In this document: positions 1-5,391 of the stretch, one piece after another
Layout of the letters: every line of letters begins with the position of its first letter
How positions within the stretch are numbered: the first letter of the stretch is position 1
Assembly (NCBI GenBank): GCA_016178125.1
Contig: JACOTV010000016.1
Location: 1 to 6,377, forward strand
Length of the DNA: 6,377 bases
From: Candidatus Microgenomates bacterium
Lineage (GTDB): Bacteria; Patescibacteriota; Microgenomatia; UBA1406; GWC2-37-13
Direction of reading: 5' to 3'
The notes under the pieces: model-generated
What the model saw: only the letters and a program-made list of their open reading frames with translations
Told to the model about the DNA's origin: nothing
Database searches by the model: none
Position numbers and translations under genes: made by a program

Positions 1-233
1 CCGGCACCGCCCTCGGCGAAAAGGGACAGACCTTTTCAGTACGATGTGACGGTATTTTAGCACGCGTTATTCAGCATGAGATGGATCATTTAAATGGCAT
101 CGAATTTATACAAAAAGTCGAAGACTACAGTAAAATCATCGTAGGCGAATATTATAGAAAAAAAATAAAAAGTTCGAAAGAACAGTTAAAACTCTCAAAA
201 ATCACGGTTCTGAAGTATTTAAAGGTATCTTAA
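1..233 (+). CDS. def: Peptide deformylase, C-terminal part (5' end cut by window edge)
   Basis: Peptide deformylase removes the N-terminal formyl group from nascent proteins in the cytoplasm. Only the last 76 codons are visible, in the frame beginning at base 3. They contain the third family motif, QHEMDHLNG (bases 72-98). Its two histidines are metal ligands and its glutamate is the catalytic residue in this family. The preceding strand (TFSVRCDGILARV) also fits the family. The first two motifs (GxGxAAxQ and EGCLS) would lie upstream of the window. About 47 residues follow the HEMDH motif, a rather long, lysine-rich tail. The gene ends at TAA 231-233, six bases before the next start codon, which suggests one transcript with the small membrane protein that follows. 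Confidence 0.9.
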   Translation, partial: GTALGEKGQTFSVRCDGILARVIQHEMDHLNGIEFIQKVEDYSKIIVGEYYRKKIKSSKEQLKLSKITVLKYLKVS

Positions 234-239
234 ATAATC

Positions 240-476
240 ATGAAAAGTAAAAATAAATCCTTAGTCGGCCATTACGCAATTTTTATCCTGACGCTCTTTG
301 TTGGGCTACTTATTAATGTATCTGCAAATGTTATTTACGATTTGTTTGTGAAAGATAACTCAACCGCTCAAGGGATCGTCCTTATTTTGACCGGGATCGC
401 GTTCACTGCAATCATTTATTTGTACCATAACAAACTCCGTGAACCCCTCGCCAAATTTCTGCAGGACTTTGAATAG
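240..476 (+). CDS. Small two-span membrane protein of unknown function
   Basis: This 78-residue protein is not one I recognise. It has two hydrophobic stretches, at about residues 12-33 and 44-61. They are separated by a short polar turn (VKDNSTAQ), and the charged C-terminus (NKLREPLAKFLQDFE) is probably cytoplasmic. The N-terminus is basic (MKSKNKS), consistent with both ends inside. It starts six bases after the def stop codon, with no good Shine-Dalgarno sequence (only AAAGG about 14 bases upstream) and no TATAAT box at the spacing seen at other genes here. Translational coupling to def is therefore the simplest reading. The stop is TAG 474-476, followed by the hflX promoter. Two clear hydrophobic spans and tight spacing support a real gene; any function would be a guess. 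Confidence 0.65.
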   Translation: MKSKNKSLVGHYAIFILTLFVGLLINVSANVIYDLFVKDNSTAQGIVLILTGIAFTAIIYLYHNKLREPLAKFLQDFE

Positions 477-500
477 GCATCTCCCTTGCCCTTTAGGTTG

Positions 501-515
501 TATACTGTCCCCATG
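501..515 (+). promoter_or_regulatory. Probable leaderless promoter of hflX
   Basis: TATACT (501-506) matches the sigma-70 -10 consensus at five of six bases. It is followed by six bases and then ATG (513-515). At the usual -10 to start-site distance, transcription would begin at the A of ATG. No -35 box is obvious 16-18 bases upstream, and no Shine-Dalgarno sequence precedes the ATG. The same arrangement recurs at 1658, 2947 and 5387(-). Confidence 0.55.
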
Positions 516-1649
516 GCTAAGATACACCGTGTCGTTCTTATTGACGTAATCGATCCACACACACATCGCCAGGACGCCGAGAAGAACTTGCTCGAGCTAA
601 AATCGCTTGTTTCAACATACAATGGAATCGACATCGTGAGTATCATTCAACACCGCACCCGGCCCGACAAAGCGACATTCATCGGCTCGGGAAAAGTAGA
701 AGAACTCATTGAGATCGTAAAAAAAGAACAGATCGGTGTCGTGGTACTAAATGCTATCGTAAATCCTACGGTTCTTTTTAATCTGACCCAAAAATTATGG
801 ACCGTAAATCCACAAATACAGGTATGGGATCGTATAGATTTAATTCTGAATATTTTTGATAAACATGCACATACCTCTTCTGCAAAACTGCAGATTGAGA
901 TCGCGCGGATGAGGCATATGGGTCCGCGCGTGTTCGGACTTGGTACCACTTACTTTTCACGCCAAGGAGGAGGCATTGGTGGCCGAGGGGTTGGAGAAAC
1001 GAACATCGAGCTTATGAAGCGCCACTGGAGAAAACAAATAAAACTCAAACAAGACGAGCTGGCAAAACTTGCGAGACAACATGAGTTACAACTTGAACGA
1101 CGGCGCGAAAATAATCTCACGGGGATTTCTATCGTAGGATATACCAACGCGGGGAAAACGTCGTTATTCAATTTGCTTACCAAACGCACAAAAAAAGTGA
1201 AGGATGCATTATTTGTAACCCTCGACAGTGTTACCGGAAAGGTATATTTGAATGAATCTAAAAAGGAAGTACTCGTTTCGGATACGATCGGATTTATAAA
1301 GAATTTGCCGGCGTCTCTTGTTGAGTCATTTAAATCAACGCTTATGGATGCGATACACGCCGACATACTGTTACATGTAATAGATATTACCGATCCCGAG
1401 CGCGACGAGAAAATCGAGATTGTCGAACGGATTCTGATGGAAATTGGTGCACGTCCAAAAAAAATCATTTTTGTATTCAACAAAATTGATGCATATGAAG
1501 GAAATGGCGAAGAAATTCTCAAAGAGATTCATAACAAATATGAAATTTTCACTCCACAGTTCATTTCGGTAAAAACAGATTTCGGGATACCTAAGCTCAA
1601 ACGAGAAATTGAAAAAGGACTCTCGGAATATACATCTATTGAAAATTAA
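513..1649 (+). CDS. hflX: GTPase HflX (ribosome-splitting / rescue factor)
   Basis: HflX is a cytoplasmic GTPase that binds the 50S subunit and splits stalled or stressed 70S ribosomes. From ATG 513 the protein has 378 residues. The N-terminal HflX domain includes FIGSGKVEEL (56-65) and the segment DRIDLILNIFDKHAHTSSAK (106-125). The glycine-rich loop GGGIGGRGVGETNIE (152-166) follows, then a charged helical linker (about 167-200). The G domain has G1 GYTNAGKT (209-216), G3 DTIG (257-260), G4 NKID (323-326) and a G5-like SVKTDFG (352-358). The glycine loop differs from the common GGIGTRGPGET, and the P-loop ends GKT rather than GKS. It is shorter than E. coli HflX (426 residues), mostly at the C-terminus. 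An in-frame TTG at 486 would add nine residues, but they would be encoded by the promoter itself, so ATG 513 is preferred. Confidence 0.95.
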   Translation: MAKIHRVVLIDVIDPHTHRQDAEKNLLELKSLVSTYNGIDIVSIIQHRTRPDKATFIGSGKVEELIEIVKKEQIGVVVLNAIVNPTVLFNLTQKLWTVNPQIQVWDRIDLILNIFDKHAHTSSAKLQIEIARMRHMGPRVFGLGTTYFSRQGGGIGGRGVGETNIELMKRHWRKQIKLKQDELAKLARQHELQLERRRENNLTGISIVGYTNAGKTSLFNLLTKRTKKVKDALFVTLDSVTGKVYLNESKKEVLVSDTIGFIKNLPASLVESFKSTLMDAIHADILLHVIDITDPERDEKIEIVERILMEIGARPKKIIFVFNKIDAYEGNGEEILKEIHNKYEIFTPQFISVKTDFGIPKLKREIEKGLSEYTSIEN

Positions 1650-1654
1650 AAATA

Positions 1655-1672
1655 TGTTATAATCTCGGGATG
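1655..1672 (+). promoter_or_regulatory. Extended -10 leaderless promoter of the SurA-N-like gene
   Basis: TGTTATAAT (1655-1663) is a perfect extended -10 element: TG, one base, then TATAAT. Six bases later comes ATG 1670, so the predicted transcription start is the A of the start codon. There is no ribosome-binding site in the interval (CTCGGG). A TTGAAA at 1639-1644 is only 13 bases from the -10, too close for a standard -35, but an extended -10 promoter does not need one. Confidence 0.65.
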
Positions 1673-2359
1673 GCAACCAAAAAGAGATCCTCAAAAACAA
1701 CCGCTCGCAGAACTCGTGTATCAGTCAGCGAACCCGTTGAAGAATACTCGCCCATTTCCTCGCCGGTCGAACATAAACCATCAGACAAAAAGAAGTATCT
1801 ACTTCCCCTTTCTGTTCTCGTCATCTTGGCATTACTTTATGCGTTTAAAGGCATGTTCATCGCCGCAACAGTAAATGGACAGCCCATCGGCCGTCTTACA
1901 GTTATTCGCGAACTCGAAAAACAATCAGGTAAGCGTGCCCTCGAAAATCTGGTTACCAAATCGCTCATTATTCAAGAAGGTAAAAAGAAAAACATTACGG
2001 TTAGCGACACCGATATCGCCAACCAGATTAAAAAGATCGAAAAAAATATTTCTGCTCAGGGTATGACCCTCGACCAAGCACTTCAGGCACAGGGCATGAG
2101 CAAGGATGCGCTTAAAGAAGAGCTTAAAGTACAGCTTATCGCGCAAAAATTGGTTGGTGACAAAGTGAACATAACCGATAAAGACGTCGCCGATTATCAG
2201 AGTCAAAATAAAGAGATGTTTGCGCAGAATCCGTCACAAGCTCCTTCGGCAGAACAAATTCGCGAACAGCTCAAGCAGCAAAAGCAACAGCAGCTTACGC
2301 AAGATTACATCACAAAGCTTAGAAAAGATGCCAAAGTGGCATACTACACTTCCTACTAA
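1670..2359 (+). CDS. Membrane-anchored SurA N-terminal-like chaperone domain protein, no PPIase domain
   Basis: The protein has 229 residues. Residues 1-42 are a basic, Ser/Thr-rich cytoplasmic tail. One membrane span follows (about 43-59, YLLPLSVLVILALLYAF). Residues 66-225 are an extracytoplasmic helical domain that begins ATVNGQPIGRLTVIRELEKQSGKRALENLVTK, the pattern of SurA/PrsA N-terminal chaperone domains (VNG, then a helix, then a 'LI.EGKK..I.VSD.DI...I' segment at about 99-120). It ends in a glutamine-rich helix (EQLKQQKQQQLTQDYITKLRKDAKV) that in the family packs back on the N-terminal helices. The parvulin peptidyl-prolyl isomerase domain normally inserted in or after this fold is absent. 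The likely role is holding or folding exported proteins at the membrane. The fold assignment is from pattern recognition; the substrate is unknown. Confidence 0.75.
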   Translation: MATKKRSSKTTARRTRVSVSEPVEEYSPISSPVEHKPSDKKKYLLPLSVLVILALLYAFKGMFIAATVNGQPIGRLTVIRELEKQSGKRALENLVTKSLIIQEGKKKNITVSDTDIANQIKKIEKNISAQGMTLDQALQAQGMSKDALKEELKVQLIAQKLVGDKVNITDKDVADYQSQNKEMFAQNPSQAPSAEQIREQLKQQKQQQLTQDYITKLRKDAKVAYYTSY

Positions 2360-2382
2360 AGCAGGACTATTCATACCCTTCT

Positions 2383-2406
2383 ATTACACTATATTGTGTA
2401 ATTTTT
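2383..2406 (+). terminator. Possible weak AT-rich intrinsic terminator
   Basis: ATTACAC (2383-2389) and GTGTAAT (2396-2402) form a perfect 7-bp stem with a 6-base loop (TATATT). The stem runs into five T residues (2402-2406), 24 bases after the stop of the SurA-N-like gene. The layout is that of a rho-independent terminator, but only two of the seven pairs are G-C, so it would be weak. A binding-site palindrome for the next gene is an alternative. The rest of the 94-base gap (2360-2453) shows no gene and no clear promoter. Confidence 0.4.
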
Positions 2407-2453
2407 AATACCTACTCGGTACCATTGTTTGTTATTCATTATTTATTAGTCAT

Positions 2454-2951
2454 ATGTCAAAAATCGTAATAGGAGTCTTTAAGGACTCCCAAAAAGCAGG
2501 GGATGCTGTCTCGGAGTTAAAAGATAAGGGGTACACAAAAGATATTTCTGTGTTGTCTCGAGATAACAAAGCGGATGTTAAATCCACCGATGTGAAGCAA
2601 GATGTAGCCGACACTGCAGCAGTAGGTGCCGGTGTAGGCGCAGTAGCTGGTGCCATTTTGGCAGGCCTGAGCGCTGTTGCGCTGCCAGGTTTGGGATTAT
2701 TGGTTGGTGGTCCCCTTGCGGCACTCTTAACGGGTGGGGCGGCTGGTGCATTAACGGGCGGATTGGTAGGATCACTCGTCGATCTGGGCATTCCAGAGGA
2801 TGTTGCACGTGACTACGAGGCGCGTATTAATCGTGGCGAAGTAGCGGTAGGTGTTGACGCGGACGGCGATAAATTACCACAAGTGCAACAGATACTAGAT
2901 ACCCATGGCGCGGAACATGTGCAGATCGTTGAAAAGAAAAACCGCGTATAA
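2454..2951 (+). CDS. Glycine-rich general-stress-like protein (YflT-like N-terminus)
   Basis: The protein has 165 residues in three parts. The N-terminus (3-36, IVIGVFKDSQKAGDAVSELKDKGY) resembles the alpha/beta module of the YflT / general stress protein 17M type. The middle (about 55-112) is a long Gly/Ala/Leu segment with GxxxG-like repeats (AVGAGVGAVAGAILAG and GGAAGALTGGLVGSLVDLG), able to form a glycine-zipper hairpin in or against the membrane. The C-terminal module (GIPEDVARDYEARINRGEVAVGVDADG..... QILDTHGAEHV) matches the end of the same family: an acidic amphipathic helix, a strand, then a helix before HGA. Such proteins are usually stress-induced with no known biochemical activity. 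No Shine-Dalgarno sequence or good TATAAT box precedes the ATG, so its start signal is unresolved. Its TAA stop lies in the promoter of the next gene. Confidence 0.78.
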   Translation: MSKIVIGVFKDSQKAGDAVSELKDKGYTKDISVLSRDNKADVKSTDVKQDVADTAAVGAGVGAVAGAILAGLSAVALPGLGLLVGGPLAALLTGGAAGALTGGLVGSLVDLGIPEDVARDYEARINRGEVAVGVDADGDKLPQVQQILDTHGAEHVQIVEKKNRV

Positions 2952-2961
2952 TGAGTGAATG
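2947..2961 (+). promoter_or_regulatory. Leaderless promoter overlapping the upstream stop codon
   Basis: TATAAT (2947-2952) is followed by six bases (GAGTGA) and ATG 2959. The TAA stop of the stress protein (2949-2951) lies inside the hexamer. The predicted transcription start is the A of ATG. The interval also carries a short stem, AGTGA (2954-2958) with TCACT (2966-2970), across the start codon; it may be chance. TTGAAA at 2929-2934 is too close (12 bases) for a normal -35. Confidence 0.6.
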
Positions 2962-4038
2962 ACGCTCACTGAGCTTTCATTCTACTTTAGAAAATACTAT
3001 CCGTTTGCGATCCTGGGAGCACTATTTATATTGATAGTGTTTTACACTTCACAACTGTTTATTCTGTTTATGCAGAATAAACCCAGGGGGCCTGCGATAA
3101 GCCCTATTTTTAATGTCCTTAAACGGCCGTCGGTCCCCGAAGCCAGTTCGAGTGCCGATATAAAATTCAGTCTCGAAAACATAGAGGGCAGACCCGTCAC
3201 AGCAACCGACACCGCTCGGGTGTATTACCTTCTGCCCCCACCACGTACGCCTTTTGGTTTTCGTGAAAAAGCATACCTTATTGCTCGCGCATTTAACTTT
3301 GAAACTGATACCGAGAAGGTGAATTTTCAGCTTCAAGGGCGAAATGCGGTTTTCACCGATGACACAAAAAAGTTGAGTGTGGATATCCAAAACTTTAACT
3401 TTAACTTCCAGTACCAGTTTGCAGAGCAGCCGGGGCTATTTGACACAGCGGTGCCCCCAAATACTGCGGGCGCGCAAGCCCAGGCTATTAACTTTCTTCA
3501 ATCGATCGATGTCTACCCACAGGAGCTGGCCACGGGAAAATCAAATACCATCTTTTTCAGTTTTAATCCCCAGTCAAAAACGGTGCGACCAATAGACGAA
3601 GGCGAAGAAGGAAATATGGTAGAGGTAGACTTCTCACGCGCCGATATTGACGGCTACCCCACCGTTTCGTCGACGTTTTTTAATAGCCAAAATTTTATAC
3701 TCATGACATTTTTTAATGATGGCAAATTTCAAATTCTCCGTGCACAGATGAAGTTCTTTCAAAAGTCGTCTGAGCAATTTGGTATTTACCCACTGCGAAA
3801 CGGAGACGAAGCCTATGCAGATTTGCAAAAGGGCGAAGGCATTATCGTTTCCAATCCGCAGAACTTAAAAACCGTTACCCTACGCCGTATGTTCACCGCA
3901 TACTTTGACCCCGATGTATACCAGGATTATTTACAGCCTGTTTATGTGTTTATTGGAGACGATAACTTCGTAGCATATGTACCCGCAGTTGCAAAGCAGT
4001 ACATAGCAAAACCTTCGGACTCACCAAGCAAAAACTAG
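2959..4038 (+). CDS. Single-span membrane-anchored extracytoplasmic protein of unknown function
   Basis: I do not recognise this 359-residue protein. It has a short cytoplasmic N-terminus (about 1-13), a strong membrane span (about 14-38, from YPFAILGALF to the phenylalanine-rich end), and a large extracytoplasmic part (about 40-359) rich in beta-prone, aromatic sequence. The end of the domain, YLQPVYVFIGDDNFVAYVPAV (about 325-345), and the segment EKAYLIARAFNFETDTEKVNFQ (about 103-124) resemble the pattern of PepSY/YycH-like domains: a helix with 'a..la..fgF', then 'L.PVyvF....fvaYvPA'. That is a low-confidence inference. There are no cysteines and no catalytic motif I can point to. The tail is Ser/Pro/Lys-rich. 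It is probably transcribed from its own leaderless promoter. Its stop TAG shares CTAG with the nth stop on the other strand. Confidence 0.85.
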   Translation: MTLTELSFYFRKYYPFAILGALFILIVFYTSQLFILFMQNKPRGPAISPIFNVLKRPSVPEASSSADIKFSLENIEGRPVTATDTARVYYLLPPPRTPFGFREKAYLIARAFNFETDTEKVNFQLQGRNAVFTDDTKKLSVDIQNFNFNFQYQFAEQPGLFDTAVPPNTAGAQAQAINFLQSIDVYPQELATGKSNTIFFSFNPQSKTVRPIDEGEEGNMVEVDFSRADIDGYPTVSSTFFNSQNFILMTFFNDGKFQILRAQMKFFQKSSEQFGIYPLRNGDEAYADLQKGEGIIVSNPQNLKTVTLRRMFTAYFDPDVYQDYLQPVYVFIGDDNFVAYVPAVAKQYIAKPSDSPSKN

Positions 4039-4712
4039 TATACGCCGTATTTTGTCACTATCTTAGTGAGCGGACAATTGGCATGATCGTGAGACTTAGC
4101 AAAACAGTAAGTTCGTCCATAGGTAATCAGGTGATAGGTGAAACTCATCCATTCGGCTTGCGGCAGCAAAGCCATTAAATCTTTTTCGATTTTATCTGGA
4201 TCGGTTTTATCAGAAAGCCCGAGTACGCGACTTAAGCGCTTCATGTGGGTGTCTATTGCAATACCCACGACGACTCCGTATGCATTCCCCAATACCACAT
4301 TAGCAGTTTTTCGAGCGACTCCGGGTATGGTGAGGAGTTCGTCCATAGTGCGGGGGACGCGGCCGCCAAACGTGTCATGGACGCGCTTGGCGGCCGCTAA
4401 AATATTCTTTGTCTTATTCCGGTAAAAACCCGTTGAAAATATATACTTCTGGAATTCTTTCGGGTCGGCGTTTATATAATCATCGAGTGTTTTATACCGA
4501 TTGAATAGCGCAGGGGTGACTTCGTTTACTTTTTTGTCCGTGCATTGGGCCGACAAAATGACCGAGACTAATAACTCCCAGGAATTATGATATTGCAGCA
4601 TGGTTTTTATTTCACCCGGGAACAACCGTTGCAGTTCAGCGTATATTTCAGCAGCTAATTGTCGACGTTTTTCAAGCGGTAGGAGCTTCATAGATGGAAT
4701 ACATTGTATCAT
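4035..4712 (-). CDS. nth: Endonuclease III-type DNA glycosylase/AP lyase with degraded iron-sulfur motif
   Basis: Endonuclease III removes oxidised pyrimidines from DNA and cuts the abasic site in base excision repair. From ATG 4712 it has 225 residues. It has the family signature LLVSVILSAQCTD (47-59), the helix-hairpin-helix IPGVARKTANVV (129-140) with catalytic lysine K135, and IDTH (153-156) with catalytic D154. The [4Fe-4S] motif is normally C-X6-C-X2-C-X5-C. Here the four positions are C203, H210, C213 and V219, so two ligands are lost and a cluster is unlikely. The start is uncertain. ATG 4712 has TATAAC five bases upstream and overlaps the upstream glycosylase frame by 41 bases. ATG 4691 (residue 8) would overlap by 20 and still leaves a full-length domain. 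The stop TAG overlaps the convergent gene's stop. Confidence 0.95.
   Translation of the reverse strand: MIQCIPSMKLLPLEKRRQLAAEIYAELQRLFPGEIKTMLQYHNSWELLVSVILSAQCTDKKVNEVTPALFNRYKTLDDYINADPKEFQKYIFSTGFYRNKTKNILAAAKRVHDTFGGRVPRTMDELLTIPGVARKTANVVLGNAYGVVVGIAIDTHMKRLSRVLGLSDKTDPDKIEKDLMALLPQAEWMSFTYHLITYGRTYCFAKSHDHANCPLTKIVTKYGVY
4359..4397. repeat. Large GC-rich inverted repeat inside nth
   Basis: The outer arms GCGGCCGCCAA (4359-4369) and TTGGCGGCCGC (4387-4397) are perfect 11-base complements. After one A/C mismatch (4370/4386), CGTGTC (4371-4376) pairs with GACGCG (4380-4385) with one G-T wobble, leaving a 3-base loop (ATG). The result is a 39-base hairpin with 17 of 18 possible pairs. It is much richer in GC than its surroundings and contains GCGGCCGC twice. 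It encodes ordinary Nth sequence (AAKRVHDTFGGRV). Confidence 0.85.
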
Positions 4713-5375
4713 TCTCCGTTATAAAGCCTTCTTTTATAAGTCCCGCTATTATCTGTTCAAACCGATCATCGGCGACGTGTTCTTTCAGTTTTATTTTGCT
4801 CATTTGCTTACCCGCAAGAAGCGCTCTAAGAATCTCCCCTCGTACTTTTCGGGCAGAGCCATCAAATGCTGACTGTTTAGCATAATGGCTGCTTCGCCTA
4901 TTGGGGTTCTTGACCGTCTTGGGAAGATAACTGCCGTAATCCATAATCGAGTAGTACCACTCGCGCGGATTGGCTCGGTCGAGCGCTTGGTCCACGAGCG
5001 GAAATAGTTCTTTGTCAGAAACGGCATCAACATTTGTAAAAAACGAGTGAATAAAGACACGCCGAATGTTTGTTTCGATAAAAACCGTCGGTATGTTCCA
5101 TGCAAAACACACAATAGAACGTGCAGTTGCGTGACCAATCCCAGGAAATGTTTCAAGGACCATAGGATCACCGGCGCGCCAGCAAGAGTCGCAAAATCAG
5201 GAAACTGCATAACAAAGCGTGGGAATACTGTTGTCACTCGCGCGACTTGAGTTTGCTGCAGCATGATCTCAGAAACTACCGTCGAGTATGCAGATATATT
5301 GCGCCTCCAGATCAGATCACGTCGGTTGTTACGATAAAACGCGCTCAGTATTTTATTGAATGTTGCTACAGTCAC
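4672..5375 (-). pseudogene. MutY-like HhH-GPD DNA glycosylase broken by an internal deletion and frameshift
   Basis: Two reading frames each hold part of one MutY-like glycosylase (adenine removal opposite oxidised guanine in MutY itself). The N-terminal part, from GTG 5375 to about 5172, has NNRRDLIWR (16-24) and SEIMLQQTQV (35-44), with E36 at the catalytic glutamate position, and ends FATLAGAP. The C-terminal part, in another frame from about 5172 to TGA 4672, starts GDPMVLETFPGIGHATARSI, the helix-hairpin-helix. It continues with IETNIRRVF (Glu where MutY has the catalytic Asp) and NPNRRSSHYAKQSAFDGSARKVRG, then a winged-helix-like end. Compared with MutY, about 36-38 residues are missing at the joint, including the usual 'W.GLGYY.RA.NL' helix. 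There are no cluster cysteines. It resembles a cluster-less MutY subgroup sometimes labelled HesB. It could be a real pseudogene or an assembly error; the C-terminal frame alone could start at ATG 5163, but would lack E36. Confidence 0.75.
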
Positions 5376-5387
5376 GCAGTTATTATA
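5373..5387 (-). promoter_or_regulatory. Probable leaderless promoter of the MutY-like gene (GTG start)
   Basis: Read on the minus strand, TATAAT (5387-5382) is followed by six bases (AACTGC) and GTG 5375. This is the same geometry as at hflX and the other leaderless candidates. There is no Shine-Dalgarno sequence, and no clear -35 box. The hexamer begins five bases after the stop codon of the 213-residue secreted protein gene. Confidence 0.6.
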
Positions 5388-5391
5388 GAGG

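Noticed and set aside
486..512. Upstream TTG start for hflX adding nine residues
   Set aside because: The added codons coincide with the TATACT box and its spacer. The extension (MPFRLYTVP) is not typical of HflX, and ATG 513 fits the promoter geometry found at other genes.
950..1522. Long minus-strand frame (190 codons) opposite hflX, and similar antisense frames elsewhere
   Set aside because: They lie fully opposite well-supported genes, are Ser/Arg/Cys-rich in the way of antisense frames, and have no start signals.
2425..2447. Promoter for the stress-like protein in TTGTTT (2425-2430) with TTTATT (2442-2447)
   Set aside because: The spacer of 11 bases is too short and both hexamers are weak matches in an AT-rich gap, so no promoter is called there.
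4110..4348. 13-base direct repeat AGTTCGTCCATAG at 4110-4122 and 4336-4348
   Set aside because: The two copies lie in conserved parts of nth in different codon phases (YGRT and TMDEL), so this is most likely chance.
5160..5185. Programmed ribosomal frameshift joining the two MutY-like frames
   Set aside because: A frameshift would not restore the roughly 36-38 missing residues between the halves, and no slippery heptamer is seen at the joint.
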